Positions 10,924-20,026 of a stretch of DNA of 64,000 nucleotides are shown piece by piece (positions within the stretch are counted from its first letter, which is position 1; every line of letters begins with the position of its first letter). Position numbers and translations under genes: made by a program. Below the pieces are notes generated by a model that saw nothing but the letters and a program-made list of their open reading frames with translations, was not told where the DNA came from and did no database searches. Origin of the DNA: Ruminococcus sp. AF41-9 (lineage in GTDB: Bacteria > Bacillota > Clostridia > Lachnospirales > Lachnospiraceae); assembly GCF_003477525.1 (NCBI RefSeq), contig NZ_QUDO01000018.1, positions 10,286 through 74,285 on the forward strand, given 5' to 3'.

Positions 10924-11148
10924 ATATCGAAGACAAAATCTGAAATGTGGGATATGAAATACAGGGGAAGTGCAAGTCCGGTAATTAAAACGGGATATAA
11001 ATTAATGCAGGTAGATTCTGTAGATACCGCGAGCCAGATTGTCTTTGCGGGAATACGATTTACTCTGACAGGGATTCTGGTGCTGATTTTTGTATCAATC
11101 AGGGAGAAGAAAGTGATGATTCCTGACAGGAAAATTATATCATATTAA
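10924..11148 (+). pseudogene. EamA/DMT-family transporter, degraded N-terminal fragment
   Basis: The frame encodes SASPVIKTGYKL followed by DTASQIVFAGIRFTLTGIL, recognisable as the first helices of an EamA (drug/metabolite transporter) protein, but it stops after about 70 residues where a family member has near 300. The expected start reads ATA SKTKS instead of ATG, and the segment between MKYR and GSA is shorter than usual, so the start and part of helix 1 are lost. It is a relic flanked by other broken genes. Confidence 0.6.
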
Positions 11149-11205
11149 TAGCAGAAAAAGAAAGTTTCAAAATGAGGGAAATAATATGGGAAGGAAGTAG
11201 ATCAT

Positions 11206-11649
11206 ATGTTGAATATTTTCTATGGAGATATGGAGGGAGCTGTATATAACACATCTGCATATTTTAAATATGATTATGAAGACAGTTGGATAACAGACCC
11301 ATTTGTAAAGGAAATGATTCAGGCAGTGGATGAATCTACAGTTTTGGACAGTGGTGTAATTGACAGTCCAGTTCTTGGAAAAATCCCACCCACTGGACTA
11401 TCGGGAGGGATAAAAACATTGATTCTTGTAAAATTTGATAAGGACAAGGTGTTTAATGCGTCAACCTGCGGTGATAATTGTGCGGAATGGTTATTAAAGA
11501 TTGCGGAAACATTCTGGAACAAATGGAAAAAGTACAACTGGATTGGAAGAAAAATTGAAGTGATAGGCAAAGAAAAAGTCCGGAATCAGTATGGAGATGG
11601 GGTTACAGAGTTTTTGGCGCAGGCAATCCGGAGATTCTATAAACAGTGA
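11206..11649 (+). CDS. DUF4869-like protein
   Basis: The 147-residue protein starts with MLNIFYGDMEGAVYN and contains WITDPFVKEMI and NASTCGDNCAEWLL, which I associate with DUF4869, a domain of unknown function common in Lachnospiraceae. GGAAGG precedes the ATG. After about residue 95 the sequence changes character, and the tail QYGDGVTEFLAQAIRRFY looks like the end of a TipAS-type ligand domain. The ORF may therefore be a chimera of two gene pieces; that part is inference. No transmembrane segment or signal peptide is visible. Confidence 0.55.
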   Translation: MLNIFYGDMEGAVYNTSAYFKYDYEDSWITDPFVKEMIQAVDESTVLDSGVIDSPVLGKIPPTGLSGGIKTLILVKFDKDKVFNASTCGDNCAEWLLKIAETFWNKWKKYNWIGRKIEVIGKEKVRNQYGDGVTEFLAQAIRRFYKQ

Positions 11650-11662
11650 ATAATACGATGTG

Positions 11663-11700
11663 GCAAAGTCGCCAGTCTTATATTAGGCTGGCGACTTTGC
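11663..11700. repeat. Perfect 13-bp inverted repeat
   Basis: GCAAAGTCGCCAG (11663-11675) is repeated exactly inverted at 11688-11700 around a 12-base loop. It lies just after the DUF4869-like gene. No T run follows, so it is a weak candidate for an intrinsic terminator; an operator or processing hairpin is equally possible. Confidence 0.75.
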
Positions 11701-11857
11701 ATAGAGGTGTCAGATGAATCTGGCACTTTTATTATATATACGATATTTTGAAGAAAAAATATTGTAAAATTTATTCTTACCAGGGATATTTTGCAGTTTT
11801 ATCCGTCTAATCTATGTAAAAAACAAATGCCGGCAGAGCAAAGAAGGTGGTGCTAAA

Positions 11858-12345
11858 GTGACAAAAGAACAATTAGGAACATTAATTCTTGATTCTGAGA
11901 GACAACTGTATTCTACTGCCAAAACGATTTTAGCTGATGATCATGATTGTGCGGATGCAATTCAGGAACAATTGTTAAGGCGTTCTCTAAGATTGGGACA
12001 TTGAGAAATGATAAATATGCGAAAACATGGCTGATCCGTATATTGATCAATGAGTGCTATACCTTTTTGAGAAAGTCCAGTAAACTGGTACCTATGGAGG
12101 GAATGAGTGAAATGGCGGAAACAAATTCAGATAAGAATGCTGATTATAGTGAGTTGTATAAAGCACTGAATTCTCTGAAAGAAGAATTGCGCCTGCCAGT
12201 TATCCTGTATTATATTGAAGATTTCAATATAAAAGAGATAGCACAGATTCTTGAAATAAGCGAAGGGGCAGTTCAGAAAAGACTTGCGAGAGCGCGGGGA
12301 AAACTTAAGCGTGATTTACAGGAAAGTGAGGGACTGATCATATGA
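11858..12345 (+). pseudogene. ECF-type RNA polymerase sigma factor, frameshifted
   Basis: A GTG at 11858 behind AAGGTGG opens TKEQLGTLILDSERQLYSTA, the start of a sigma region 2, which leaves the frame after AIQE at 11968. The rest (KAFSKIGTLRNDKYAKTWLIRILINE, then a region 4 helix-turn-helix near IKEIAQILEISEGAVQKRLARAR) continues in the next frame. Restoring one base (GAA-GCA-ATT for GAACAATT) joins them into a 163-residue ECF sigma factor. The stop overlaps the start of the anti-sigma-like gene by four bases (ATGA), the usual arrangement for a coupled pair. Confidence 0.8.
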
Positions 12346-13784
12346 GATTAGAAGATATGAAAAATAACATTCCTGAAACTCCGGAATTTATTCATCTGAT
12401 GATTCAGGATGAGGTAAAAAAACAGCTTCAGGATACAAAAGTGATCAATATTCGAACAGGAAAAAAGAAAAAATGGACAGGTACAAAAGTCGCTGCGGCA
12501 GTAGCGGCGGGTGCACTGGCTGCCTCAACAATAGTCTATGCAGGTACGAATTTATATCACATGTTTATAGAAAAACAGGGAAAATACAGTATTTCAACCG
12601 GAATCGAGACAAATGACAAAAATGGAAAAATTAATCTTCCTGAACAAATCCATGATATAGATATTTCAGCAGGATATATTCCAGAGGGTATGGAATGGAG
12701 TGATGAATTTCATCTACAGTATTCGGAACATGCTTACAGTGGAGGATTCAGTTTTTCATCTGTGCTTTTGGATGATAACGATATCGGGAAAGCAATGCAG
12801 GATAAAAATGTTGTGGATTATGAAAAGAGAACTTTTGGCAGCTATGAGGGTGTATATCTGAAATATAATGAAGTAGTGGAAGGTTCTTATGATCAGAGAA
12901 TTTATCTTTTTTGCCCGGATTTCTATCGTGTAATTACTGTTTATATTGGCGACGATGTATTAAAAGAAGACGCTGTTAAAGTAGTTGAGAATCTTGAAAT
13001 CACGGAAAATGAGACAATGATTGAAACTGCTGATCTGTATACATGGAGTGAACTTGTATCGCCTGAAGAAACATCAGCAGAAGAGGAAGTTATTTCTATT
13101 AAAGATGATAAATTGCCGGTACATCAGATTGGTGATGAATTTAGTATAGCGGGAACGGGTGAAGACAGTGATGGTAATTATGTAGACGACAGTAATATTT
13201 CAGTTTGCGTAGATTCCGTTCAGATAGCGGATGACCTACAGTTGCTTGACCAGAGTCGCGTGCCGGAAAAATTGCTGGATGAAGTTGGAGCAGATGGAAA
13301 ACTGATAGATAACACATTGTCTTATATTAAATCCGGTGACGGAATTGACTCTGTAGATGAGATTGTAAAAACAGAAAACGTAAAGCAGAAGCTTGTATAT
13401 GCAACAGTTACTTATACGAACAGGTCAGATGAGGAAATTGATCATATGTTGTACATTGGATCGTTGATGTTTCTGAATCGCGAAGATGGAATCTATGAAA
13501 TTTATGATCCAGGAGATCAGTCTGGCGATGGATTCGACCGGGTTATCTGGAATGGCGGAGCCAAAACACGAGAAATGCAATATTATAGTGTGTCTGAAGA
13601 GTATGGAAATGGAGGAAACTATATTTCTTCTTTAAAACCCGATGAGAGTGTGCAAGTGGAGATGGCATGGATCGTGAATGAGAATGATCTGGAACATCTG
13701 TATCTTAATCTCAATGGGGATGGAGCAGCGTATGCGTTTTCAGATGCTACGTTAAAGATGGGAGTAGTGGATATTACTCAGTAG
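12342..13784 (+). CDS. Membrane-anchored anti-sigma factor-like protein
   Basis: This 480-residue protein begins with a short cytoplasmic tail, then a single hydrophobic segment at about residues 48-68 preceded by KKKW, and a large acidic extracytoplasmic domain (YIPEGMEW motif, then a second beta-rich domain with VYATVTYTNRSDEEI near 346). This is the layout of Firmicute anti-sigma proteins that hold an ECF sigma factor at the membrane and release it on a surface signal. It is translationally coupled to the sigma gene by an ATGA overlap. The ligand sensed outside is not apparent. Confidence 0.7.
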   Translation: MRLEDMKNNIPETPEFIHLMIQDEVKKQLQDTKVINIRTGKKKKWTGTKVAAAVAAGALAASTIVYAGTNLYHMFIEKQGKYSISTGIETNDKNGKINLPEQIHDIDISAGYIPEGMEWSDEFHLQYSEHAYSGGFSFSSVLLDDNDIGKAMQDKNVVDYEKRTFGSYEGVYLKYNEVVEGSYDQRIYLFCPDFYRVITVYIGDDVLKEDAVKVVENLEITENETMIETADLYTWSELVSPEETSAEEEVISIKDDKLPVHQIGDEFSIAGTGEDSDGNYVDDSNISVCVDSVQIADDLQLLDQSRVPEKLLDEVGADGKLIDNTLSYIKSGDGIDSVDEIVKTENVKQKLVYATVTYTNRSDEEIDHMLYIGSLMFLNREDGIYEIYDPGDQSGDGFDRVIWNGGAKTREMQYYSVSEEYGNGGNYISSLKPDESVQVEMAWIVNENDLEHLYLNLNGDGAAYAFSDATLKMGVVDITQ

Positions 13785-13990
13785 CAAAATGGACTATTTT
13801 ATATAGAAATATTTACTTGTGTGGCGAAAATGTTTCTGGGATTTTGTATGTGAGTTTCTGAAGTTTCAGACTGATTTAATTATAAATTGTTATATTTTTC
13901 GGGCAGAAATGTTTGAAGTGATTTTATTCGTGAAAGGCATTTCTGCTTTTTAACCAAATCAAGTAAGTCCCCTGCTTCAATTGCAAAAAG
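13785..13990. other. Intergenic stretch without a recognisable gene
   Basis: About 200 AT-rich bases separate the anti-sigma-like gene from a truncated regulator. I see only short matching segments around CAGAAATG and no gene, promoter consensus or clear terminator. Confidence 0.4.
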
Positions 13991-14614
13991 CAATATGAAC
14001 TTCCACCTGAAGCTATCAGAGAAATGATTATTAATGCGCATTGCCATCGGAATTTATTGGATGAATCTTGCATTCAGGTTGCAATATACGATGATCGTCT
14101 GGAAGTAACGTCACCGGGAGGCTTATATAATGGATTGACTTATGAAGAGGTAATGAATGGACATTCAAAACTAAGAAGTAAAGGCATTGCCAATGTCTTT
14201 AGTCAGATGGGACTTGTAGAGGCTTGGGGAAGTGGAATAAAAAGAATTTTTAACTGTGCAAGAGAATATGGACTTCCAGAGCCTAAAGTTCAGGAATTTG
14301 ATAATATGTTTCGGGTAGAATTGTTTAGGCCTGATTCTATGGTGAATATACAAAGTAAAGCATCGGAGAAAGCATCGGAGAAAGCATCGGAGAAAACATT
14401 AGAGAAGCATTGGAGAAATGAAATAAATGATACACAGGTTAGGATTATTGAAATTCTTTCTGTGAATAATCAATTATCAGCAGCTCAAATGGCGGAAGAA
14501 ATAGGAATTTCCAGACGGAATATAGAAATGAATATAAAGAAATTAAAACAATATGGTATGCTTGTTCGTCATGGTTCGCCTAAAAAAGGATATTGGGAAA
14601 TTATCAAAAAATAA
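13991..14614 (+). pseudogene. 5'-truncated RecG-like (HATPase_c_4) transcriptional regulator
   Basis: Homology begins abruptly at QYELPPEAIREMIINA and continues through RLEVTSPGGLYNGL, KGIANVFSQMGLVEAWGSGIKR and a C-terminal helix-turn-helix. That is the second half of the AlbA_2/HATPase_c_4 proteins formerly called putative RecG-like transcriptional regulators. The N-terminal AlbA_2 domain (about 200 residues) is absent, and the sequence upstream of 13991 does not code for it. A SEKA tandem repeat forms the linker before the helix-turn-helix. It is a relic unless expressed from ATG 14024. Confidence 0.7.
14357..14404 (+). repeat. 12-bp tandem repeat encoding SEKA units
   Basis: AAAGCATCGGAG occurs three times exactly and a fourth time with changes, coding for repeated Lys-Ala-Ser-Glu in the regulator fragment. 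Copy number can change without a frameshift because the unit is a multiple of three. Confidence 0.9.
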
Positions 14615-14766
14615 GAAACCATTGATAGTAAGAATATATGGCATGCTAAAATGCTGAAGGATTTTGATTTATACCAATTTCTGGTGTTTCTATAAATGTG
14701 AGCGATAAATGAGCGTTAGAGATGAAACAATGATAATGAGATGGAAAATACAATTAAAGCAAAAAA

Positions 14767-14853
14767 AATGTCATAGAGAATGTCACAGGTAATGTCATAG
14801 AAAATGTCATAGAACAGGCAAAGGCATTTAACGAAAATATGAGCGAAAAATGA
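14767..14853 (+). pseudogene. C-terminal remnant of a second repeat-bearing regulator (NVIE repeats)
   Basis: Four 12-bp units of the form AATGTCATAGAA encode Asn-Val-Ile-Glu repeats and are followed in frame by QAKAFNENMSEK and a stop at 14853. No start or upstream domain in this frame survives. NVxE repeats are found in the same place as SEKA repeats in HATPase_c_4 regulators, so this is probably the tail of another such gene. Confidence 0.5.
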
Positions 14854-14889
14854 GTGAAGTAAATATTGCGAAAGGAACAAACAGAAACT

Positions 14890-15975
14890 ATGGAACAAAA
14901 AGCAAATTACAGTTCTCAAATTTATGAATATTCATCCCGAACAGGAAAGCTGACAGCAGAAGCTGTCGGAGTGGTAAAAGGTGAAAAACACTTTCCTATT
15001 TTTGCTGGCAATCTGGTTTTTAAGCCACTGACGAAATCCAAACCGTTTTCCACCCCTCTGTTTGCCTATGCAGAAGTATTCTGGTCTTGGGTGATCAATG
15101 AGTATTTTATTCCTGCCCCGCAGTATCAGCTTGCCATTTGCGGAGGATATGAGGCGGAAACTGAGAAGTATTATGATTATGGAACTGTATGCCCGATGAT
15201 TTATGGAGAAGGTGAACATCTGATGAATCTTCTGGAGTTCTTTCGGAAGTATCCGGATAGCAATGTGAGGATCAACGATTATGTAAACTATTGTCAGATG
15301 TTCTATGACTATACAGAGATACTGAACGCAGATTATTTCCAGACCCATCATGAACTGGCAGAGGAGCTGGCGATGCAGGTTTTGATCTCGGTTCTGAAAG
15401 GTGACCAGAATTACCATTATGAGAACATTGCATTTATCTGTAATGAGGCAGGAGAAATCCTGCGGCTGGCGCCGATGATTGATCATGAATTTTCCACGTA
15501 TTTTATGTTCCCGGACAGTATGTCCAGACATCTGTACTGGTTTGAGCAGTTGCAGAGATCTATTGCAGGAGATGAAGTACGGCCGGATGAGTATGTAGAT
15601 TTTACGAATGAGGAAGAACGCAGACTTATGGAAAAGAGTGCTACCTGTCTGCATAGAAATCTGGTGTATATTAAAGAATATTATCCGAAAGTAACAGAAA
15701 CGTTTTTGAAAAAACTAAATAAACTGGAAGCGGACATTAGAGAAAACAAAGAAATGTTTTACATTCAAAAGAGTCAGACCTATCCGGATCATGCAAATTC
15801 CAATGCTTATCTGGCAGGCAAAGCCAGATACAAAGATTATGATGAAGAAAAAGCAAAGATTTATCAAGATAAGTTTGGTACAAGCGGAAAAGAAATAAAC
15901 TTTGAAATCATTAACAGTCAGATTATTTACGAAATAAAGAAAACCATACAACAGATCAGGGGAATTTTAAAGTAG
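14890..15975 (+). CDS. HipA-like Ser/Thr kinase, stand-alone
   Basis: The protein (361 residues from ATG 14890; a TTG at 14866 would add eight) shows the sparse motifs of the HipA-like kinase fold. These are an ATP-lysine region GNLVFKPLTKS near residue 40, the catalytic loop KGDQNYHYENIAF (Asp, His, Asn) near 173, and the metal-binding APMIDHEFS near 195. HipA kinases phosphorylate translation-related targets and often act as toxins. No HipB-like antitoxin gene lies next to it, so it may be an orphan kinase or a domesticated regulator. Substrate unknown. Confidence 0.6.
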   Translation: MEQKANYSSQIYEYSSRTGKLTAEAVGVVKGEKHFPIFAGNLVFKPLTKSKPFSTPLFAYAEVFWSWVINEYFIPAPQYQLAICGGYEAETEKYYDYGTVCPMIYGEGEHLMNLLEFFRKYPDSNVRINDYVNYCQMFYDYTEILNADYFQTHHELAEELAMQVLISVLKGDQNYHYENIAFICNEAGEILRLAPMIDHEFSTYFMFPDSMSRHLYWFEQLQRSIAGDEVRPDEYVDFTNEEERRLMEKSATCLHRNLVYIKEYYPKVTETFLKKLNKLEADIRENKEMFYIQKSQTYPDHANSNAYLAGKARYKDYDEEKAKIYQDKFGTSGKEINFEIINSQIIYEIKKTIQQIRGILK

Positions 15976-15999
15976 AAAAAAATCCGAAGATGAAGGAAT

Positions 16000-16191
16000 G
16001 TGCATATGTATTTCCATATTATTATGGAATTTTACATGGAGTTCTCTAAAAAGACTTTCAGACAGAGTATTCAATCGGTATCAGCCCGACTTGTCAGAGT
16101 CCTTAAAAATATCCATTGTGAGTTGGAACATAGTAGATGGAGAAAAAGTGTCAGTAAACAGGATGGTGAACCATATAGAAAAGTGCTATAA
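16000..16191 (+). CDS. Short basic ORF, unknown
   Basis: A 63-codon frame, rich in Arg, Lys and Ser, lies between the kinase and the dipeptidase. It has no convincing ribosome site and I recognise no domain. An overlapping frame of similar length exists on the same strand, so it may not be a gene. Confidence 0.2.
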   Translation: MHMYFHIIMEFYMEFSKKTFRQSIQSVSARLVRVLKNIHCELEHSRWRKSVSKQDGEPYRKVL

Positions 16192-16281
16192 TCCTACTAG
16201 TGTCTGTCAGTAGATAAAACGGAGAAAACCGACAAAAAACGAAGAAAAATGAAATGACAGATAAAAGGGAGGAAACGAGAT

Positions 16282-17766
16282 ATGCCGTGTACAACAATAT
16301 TAGTTGGTAAGAAAGCATCCTACGATGGTTCTACAATGATCGCGAGAAACGATGATTCCGGTTCCGGGCATTTTACTGCGAAGAAATTTATTGTGGTTCA
16401 TCCGGAGGAGCAGCCGCGTAAATATAAATCCGAGATTTCCCATGTGGAGATTGAACTGCCGGATAACCCGATGAGATATACATCCATGCCGAATGCCCTG
16501 AAAGGTGAGGGTGTCTGGGCTGCAAGTGGTGTGAATGAAGCGAATGTCGGAATGACTGCCACAGAGACGATCACTTCCAATCCGCGTGTACTGGGCGCAG
16601 ACCCATTGGTTGTTTATCAGCCGGCAGAGGATGGAAAAGAAGAAGCCGCAGGTGGAATCGGAGAAGAGGATATTGTTTATATTGTCCTGCCATATATTCG
16701 CAGTGCCAGAGAAGGCGTGAAGCGTCTGGGAAGCCTTCTGGAGAAGTACGGAACTTATGAAATGAACGGAATTGCTTTTCAGGACAGGGATGAAATCTGG
16801 TGGCTGGAGACGATTGGCGGACATCACTGGATGGCGCGCAGAGTACCGGACAATATGTATGTGGTAATGCCGAACCAGCTTGGAATCGATCATTTTGATC
16901 TGGAGGATGCGTTGGGAGAGCAGAGGGAATATATGTGCTCCGCAGATCTGAAAGAGTTTATTGAGAAATATCATCTGGATCTTTCTATGGATGGTGTTCT
17001 GAATCCGAGAGATGCATTCGGCAGCCACGATGATGCAGACCATGTATACAATACACCGCGCGCATGGTTTATGGAACGTTATCTGAATCCGCATACAAAG
17101 AAATGGGAAGGTCCGGATGCTGATTTTACCCCGGCTTCGGATGATCTGCCATGGGCTATGGTGCCGGAGAAGAAGATTACAGTGGAAGATGTGAAATATG
17201 TGCTGTCCGCACATTTCCAGGGAACACCTTATGATCCGTATGCTGCATACGGGGATAAATCCATGAAGGGTGCATTCCGTTCTATCGGAATCAACAGAAA
17301 TGATTTCCTGTCTGTGATCCAGATGCGTCCGGATCAGCCGGAGGATTCTGCGATTCTGGAATGGGTGGCTTTTGCATCCAATGCATTTAATGTGCTGGTT
17401 CCGTTTTATGCAGGCGTTACCACAACACCGGAATACCTTTCCAATACAACAGCAGAAGTTTCTACAGATAACTTCTACTGGTCAAGCAGAATGATCGCAG
17501 CTATGGCGGACGCTTCTTATAAGAGTTCTGTATTCCACATCGAACGCTATCAGGAACAGGTAATGGCGAAAGGCCATGAGCTGATCAATACATATGATGC
17601 ATTGCTTGCAAAAGAGTCAGATGAACAGAAGAGAATGAGCCTGAAGGAAGAGGCAAATGAAAAGATTGCAGAGATGCTGAAGAAAGCAGCAGCAGATACT
17701 TTAAGCAAAGTTCTGTTTGAACTCAGCAGTCAGATGAAGAACGCTTATTCCAGATCTGACGCATAA
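16282..17766 (+). CDS. pepD: C69-family dipeptidase
   Basis: This 494-residue Ntn-hydrolase begins MPCTTILVGKKAS; Cys3 becomes the N-terminal nucleophile after processing. Typical C69 segments follow: GSTMIARNDD near residue 20, GVNEANVGMTATET near 80, and DEIWWLETIGGHHWMARRVP near 170. It hydrolyses dipeptides, probably in the cytoplasm since no signal peptide is present, and so completes the use of peptides imported by the nearby Opp system. GGGAGGAAA precedes the ATG. Confidence 0.92.
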   Translation: MPCTTILVGKKASYDGSTMIARNDDSGSGHFTAKKFIVVHPEEQPRKYKSEISHVEIELPDNPMRYTSMPNALKGEGVWAASGVNEANVGMTATETITSNPRVLGADPLVVYQPAEDGKEEAAGGIGEEDIVYIVLPYIRSAREGVKRLGSLLEKYGTYEMNGIAFQDRDEIWWLETIGGHHWMARRVPDNMYVVMPNQLGIDHFDLEDALGEQREYMCSADLKEFIEKYHLDLSMDGVLNPRDAFGSHDDADHVYNTPRAWFMERYLNPHTKKWEGPDADFTPASDDLPWAMVPEKKITVEDVKYVLSAHFQGTPYDPYAAYGDKSMKGAFRSIGINRNDFLSVIQMRPDQPEDSAILEWVAFASNAFNVLVPFYAGVTTTPEYLSNTTAEVSTDNFYWSSRMIAAMADASYKSSVFHIERYQEQVMAKGHELINTYDALLAKESDEQKRMSLKEEANEKIAEMLKKAAADTLSKVLFELSSQMKNAYSRSDA

Positions 17767-17844
17767 AAATCGAAAAATATCTGTCTGAAAACAGGCGGAG
17801 AAAAATAAGATAAAAATAAAATAAAACAAAAGGAAACGAAAATT

Positions 17845-18114
17845 ATGTATTATGTACCAGACGGCACCAAAGAGTGCGGCTATTATGAATGTAAAAAATG
17901 TGGCAATCGTTTTCTGTCCATGCAGACGATGAAGAAGATCCCATGCCCGGACTGTGAGGCAGAGATTGATTATGAGATCGGTCCGGATGAATCTCTGGAG
18001 GATGTGCTGGATACCGCAGAACTGATTGAGAAGATCGAGGGAGAGGAAGAAGTGGCGAAGATGGATGCACTTCTGAGCCTGGCACTGACTGGTGGAGATT
18101 ATAACTGGATATAA
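17845..18114 (+). CDS. Small zinc-ribbon protein
   Basis: The 89-residue protein has two CxxC pairs (ECKKCG and PCPDCEAE) spaced like a rubredoxin-type zinc ribbon, then an acidic helical tail (GPDESLEDVLD, EGEEEVAKMD). AAAGGAAAC precedes the ATG. It lies behind the dipeptidase, but co-transcription is unproven. No function is known to me. Confidence 0.7.
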   Translation: MYYVPDGTKECGYYECKKCGNRFLSMQTMKKIPCPDCEAEIDYEIGPDESLEDVLDTAELIEKIEGEEEVAKMDALLSLALTGGDYNWI

Positions 18115-18204
18115 CAAGTTATCATAACATGCAGCAAGACATAATAAGATGTAACAATATATAATAAGAAGCAACAAGATATAATAAGATACAACAAGAT
18201 ATAG
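18112..18204 (+). repeat. Degenerate about 21-bp tandem repeat
   Basis: Units built around CAACAAGATATAATAAGAT recur about four to five times with drift between the zinc-ribbon gene and its terminator. The stretch is AT-rich and non-coding. Confidence 0.65.
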
Positions 18205-18208
18205 CCAG

Positions 18209-18258
18209 CAGCAGGTTTTTATTTGTATAAAATTGCAAATAAAAAACCTGCTGTTTTT
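18209..18258 (+). terminator. Rho-independent terminator
   Basis: CAGCAGG plus TTTTTATTTG pairs with CAAATAAAAA plus CCTGCTG around a short loop and is followed by five T. It closes the dipeptidase/zinc-ribbon unit. Confidence 0.85.
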
Positions 18259-18381
18259 GCAAAAAGAAATATAACTATGATTTACAGAAAACAATTCAGG
18301 TCAAATGAAAAATATCGGACATTATCTGACGAATTAACATGGTAATGAAGTAAAGTATAAGCAATTTCAAGCAGTATTATC

Positions 18382-18411
18382 TTGAAATCCTGAAAGAGTG
18401 TGTGGTATAAT
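18382..18411 (+). promoter_or_regulatory. Likely promoter of the opp operon
   Basis: TTGAAA (18382-18387) and TATAAT (18406-18411) are 18 bases apart. It is the best sigma-A match upstream of oppB and would give a leader of about 650 bases. Confidence 0.55.
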
Positions 18412-19073
18412 TTTAGTTATATCTGCACTAATGCAATATTTATAAATGATCGTAAAGAAAATATGGCTGTTTCCAGGACGGTACAGTTTCAAAAGCCTGA
18501 GCACATACCGGGATTTTTTCGATGGCTGTGCCTGTGCTTTTGCAACTGTATGTTTCAGAGAAGGCAGCCATGAACTGTCAGAAAGACAGGAGAAAGAAAG
18601 TGTCCTGTTGTCTGTCGGAAAGCCCAGAATGTTCAGAAAGAAAATAAAGAACAGGGATGAAAACAAAAATAAAAAATTACGGGATTTTGTGAATATTGCA
18701 GGTGTGTCCGAAAGATAAGAGTATAACGATATGAAGTAACAGATTTATTCTAAAGCAAACAGCAGATAATAACAGGCAACAGGGGAAAACCGGGGAGAAG
18801 CATTTCCGGACGTGAGATGCTTTGACGAGTGAGAGAGTGAGCGTTATGGAGGGGCGTTGTACTAAATGGTAATTCTGTGCAGAAGAACTGCCAGTGTTGC
18901 ACAAGAAGCGTGCAGAAACGACTGGAAACGTTTTTGGGACATACCAAATAAAGTTGCTGGAGATAGCGAAAGGTAATCTGACGGCAGAAAAAGTGGACCG
19001 AAATAAATGGATTGCTTTTTCCAATCACAATACAGTAACAAAAATATCTCAAAAAGTAAGAAAGGGAAAAAAC
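18412..19073 (+). other. Long untranslated region upstream of oppB
   Basis: This 660-base stretch contains open frames (for example 18446-18718) with no ribosome site, no recognisable domain and biased, unlikely composition. I call no gene here. It may be a long leader of the opp mRNA; I recognise no known riboswitch in it. Confidence 0.4.
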
Positions 19074-20024
19074 ATGGCTAACGCTAAATACTTCTTAAAG
19101 AGATTTGCAATGGCACTGCTGACAATCTTTCTTGTAGCATGTCTTACATTTCTTCTGATGAACGCTGTGCCTGGAAGTCCATGGCTCAGTGAGAAAACGC
19201 CATCTGCCGCAACTCTGGCAGCCCTGAATGCGAAATACGGCCTTGATAAGCCTGTTCACGTTCAGCTTTATATGTATCTGAAAAATATTCTGCATGGTGA
19301 CTTTGGCGTGTCCCTGAAGATGCAGAAAAACCGCGCAGTTCTGGACATTATCGTTGAAATGTTCCCGGTATCTGCCAAGGTAGGTGCGCTTGCTCTGTTA
19401 TGGGCGATCATCGTAGGTGTACCGCTTGGATGTCTTGCAGCATTCAAGAGAGGAAAACTTACAGACAGTATCCTGAGAGTCATCTGTACTTTGGGTATTT
19501 CCATGCCGAGTTTCGTAGTTGCATCTGTACTTCTTGTAACTCTGACCGGAGACCGTGCAATGAACCTGTTCCCGTCCATCTTTGACGCGTCACAGGGAAT
19601 CAGAGCCTATATCCTTCCGTGCTTTGCACTTGGATTCTATCCGATGTGTTATACCGCACGTCAGACCCGTTCTGCGATGCTGGACTCTCTGAGCCAGGAA
19701 TATATCAAGACTGCAAGAGCCAAAGGTCTGAAAAACAAAAAGATCATCTTCAAACACGCATTAAGAAATGCGCTGATCCCTGTTATCACTTATCTGGGAC
19801 CGCAGGTTGCATTTACTTTATGTGGTGGTTTCGTAGTAGAGAGTGTATTCTCCATCCCGGGACTTGGACGTTATTTCGTACAGTCCATTCAGAACCGTGA
19901 TTATCCGGTTATCATGGGAACTACGATTTTCCTTGCAACATTTATTATTCTGATGAATCTGGTCGTAGACCTCCTTTACAAGGTAGCTGACCCGAGAATC
20001 AGCCTGACAAAGGGAGGAGACTGA
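19074..20024 (+). CDS. oppB: Oligopeptide ABC transporter permease OppB
   Basis: This 316-residue inner-membrane permease starts at ATG 19074 (AAGAAAGGG upstream; the frame is open further upstream but without protein-like sequence). The N-terminal helix ends in the DppB/OppB motif FLLMNAVPGSP, and the EAA loop that contacts the ATPases is QEYIKTARAKGLKNKKI near residue 215. It forms the channel with OppC for import of peptides captured by OppA, energised by OppD and OppF. It is the first gene of a tight operon, with oppC starting two bases after its stop. Confidence 0.95.
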   Translation: MANAKYFLKRFAMALLTIFLVACLTFLLMNAVPGSPWLSEKTPSAATLAALNAKYGLDKPVHVQLYMYLKNILHGDFGVSLKMQKNRAVLDIIVEMFPVSAKVGALALLWAIIVGVPLGCLAAFKRGKLTDSILRVICTLGISMPSFVVASVLLVTLTGDRAMNLFPSIFDASQGIRAYILPCFALGFYPMCYTARQTRSAMLDSLSQEYIKTARAKGLKNKKIIFKHALRNALIPVITYLGPQVAFTLCGGFVVESVFSIPGLGRYFVQSIQNRDYPVIMGTTIFLATFIILMNLVVDLLYKVADPRISLTKGGD

Positions 20025-20026
20025 TC

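Noticed and set aside
11663..11700. Intrinsic terminator at the 13-bp inverted repeat
   Set aside because: The stem is perfect but neither strand has a T run after it, so it is kept only as an inverted repeat.
16300..17214. 304-codon open frame on the minus strand
   Set aside because: It is antisense to the C69 dipeptidase, with composition of a shadow and no start signal.
18446..18718. 90-codon open frame in the opp leader
   Set aside because: No ribosome site, no recognisable domain, atypical composition; treated as untranslated leader.
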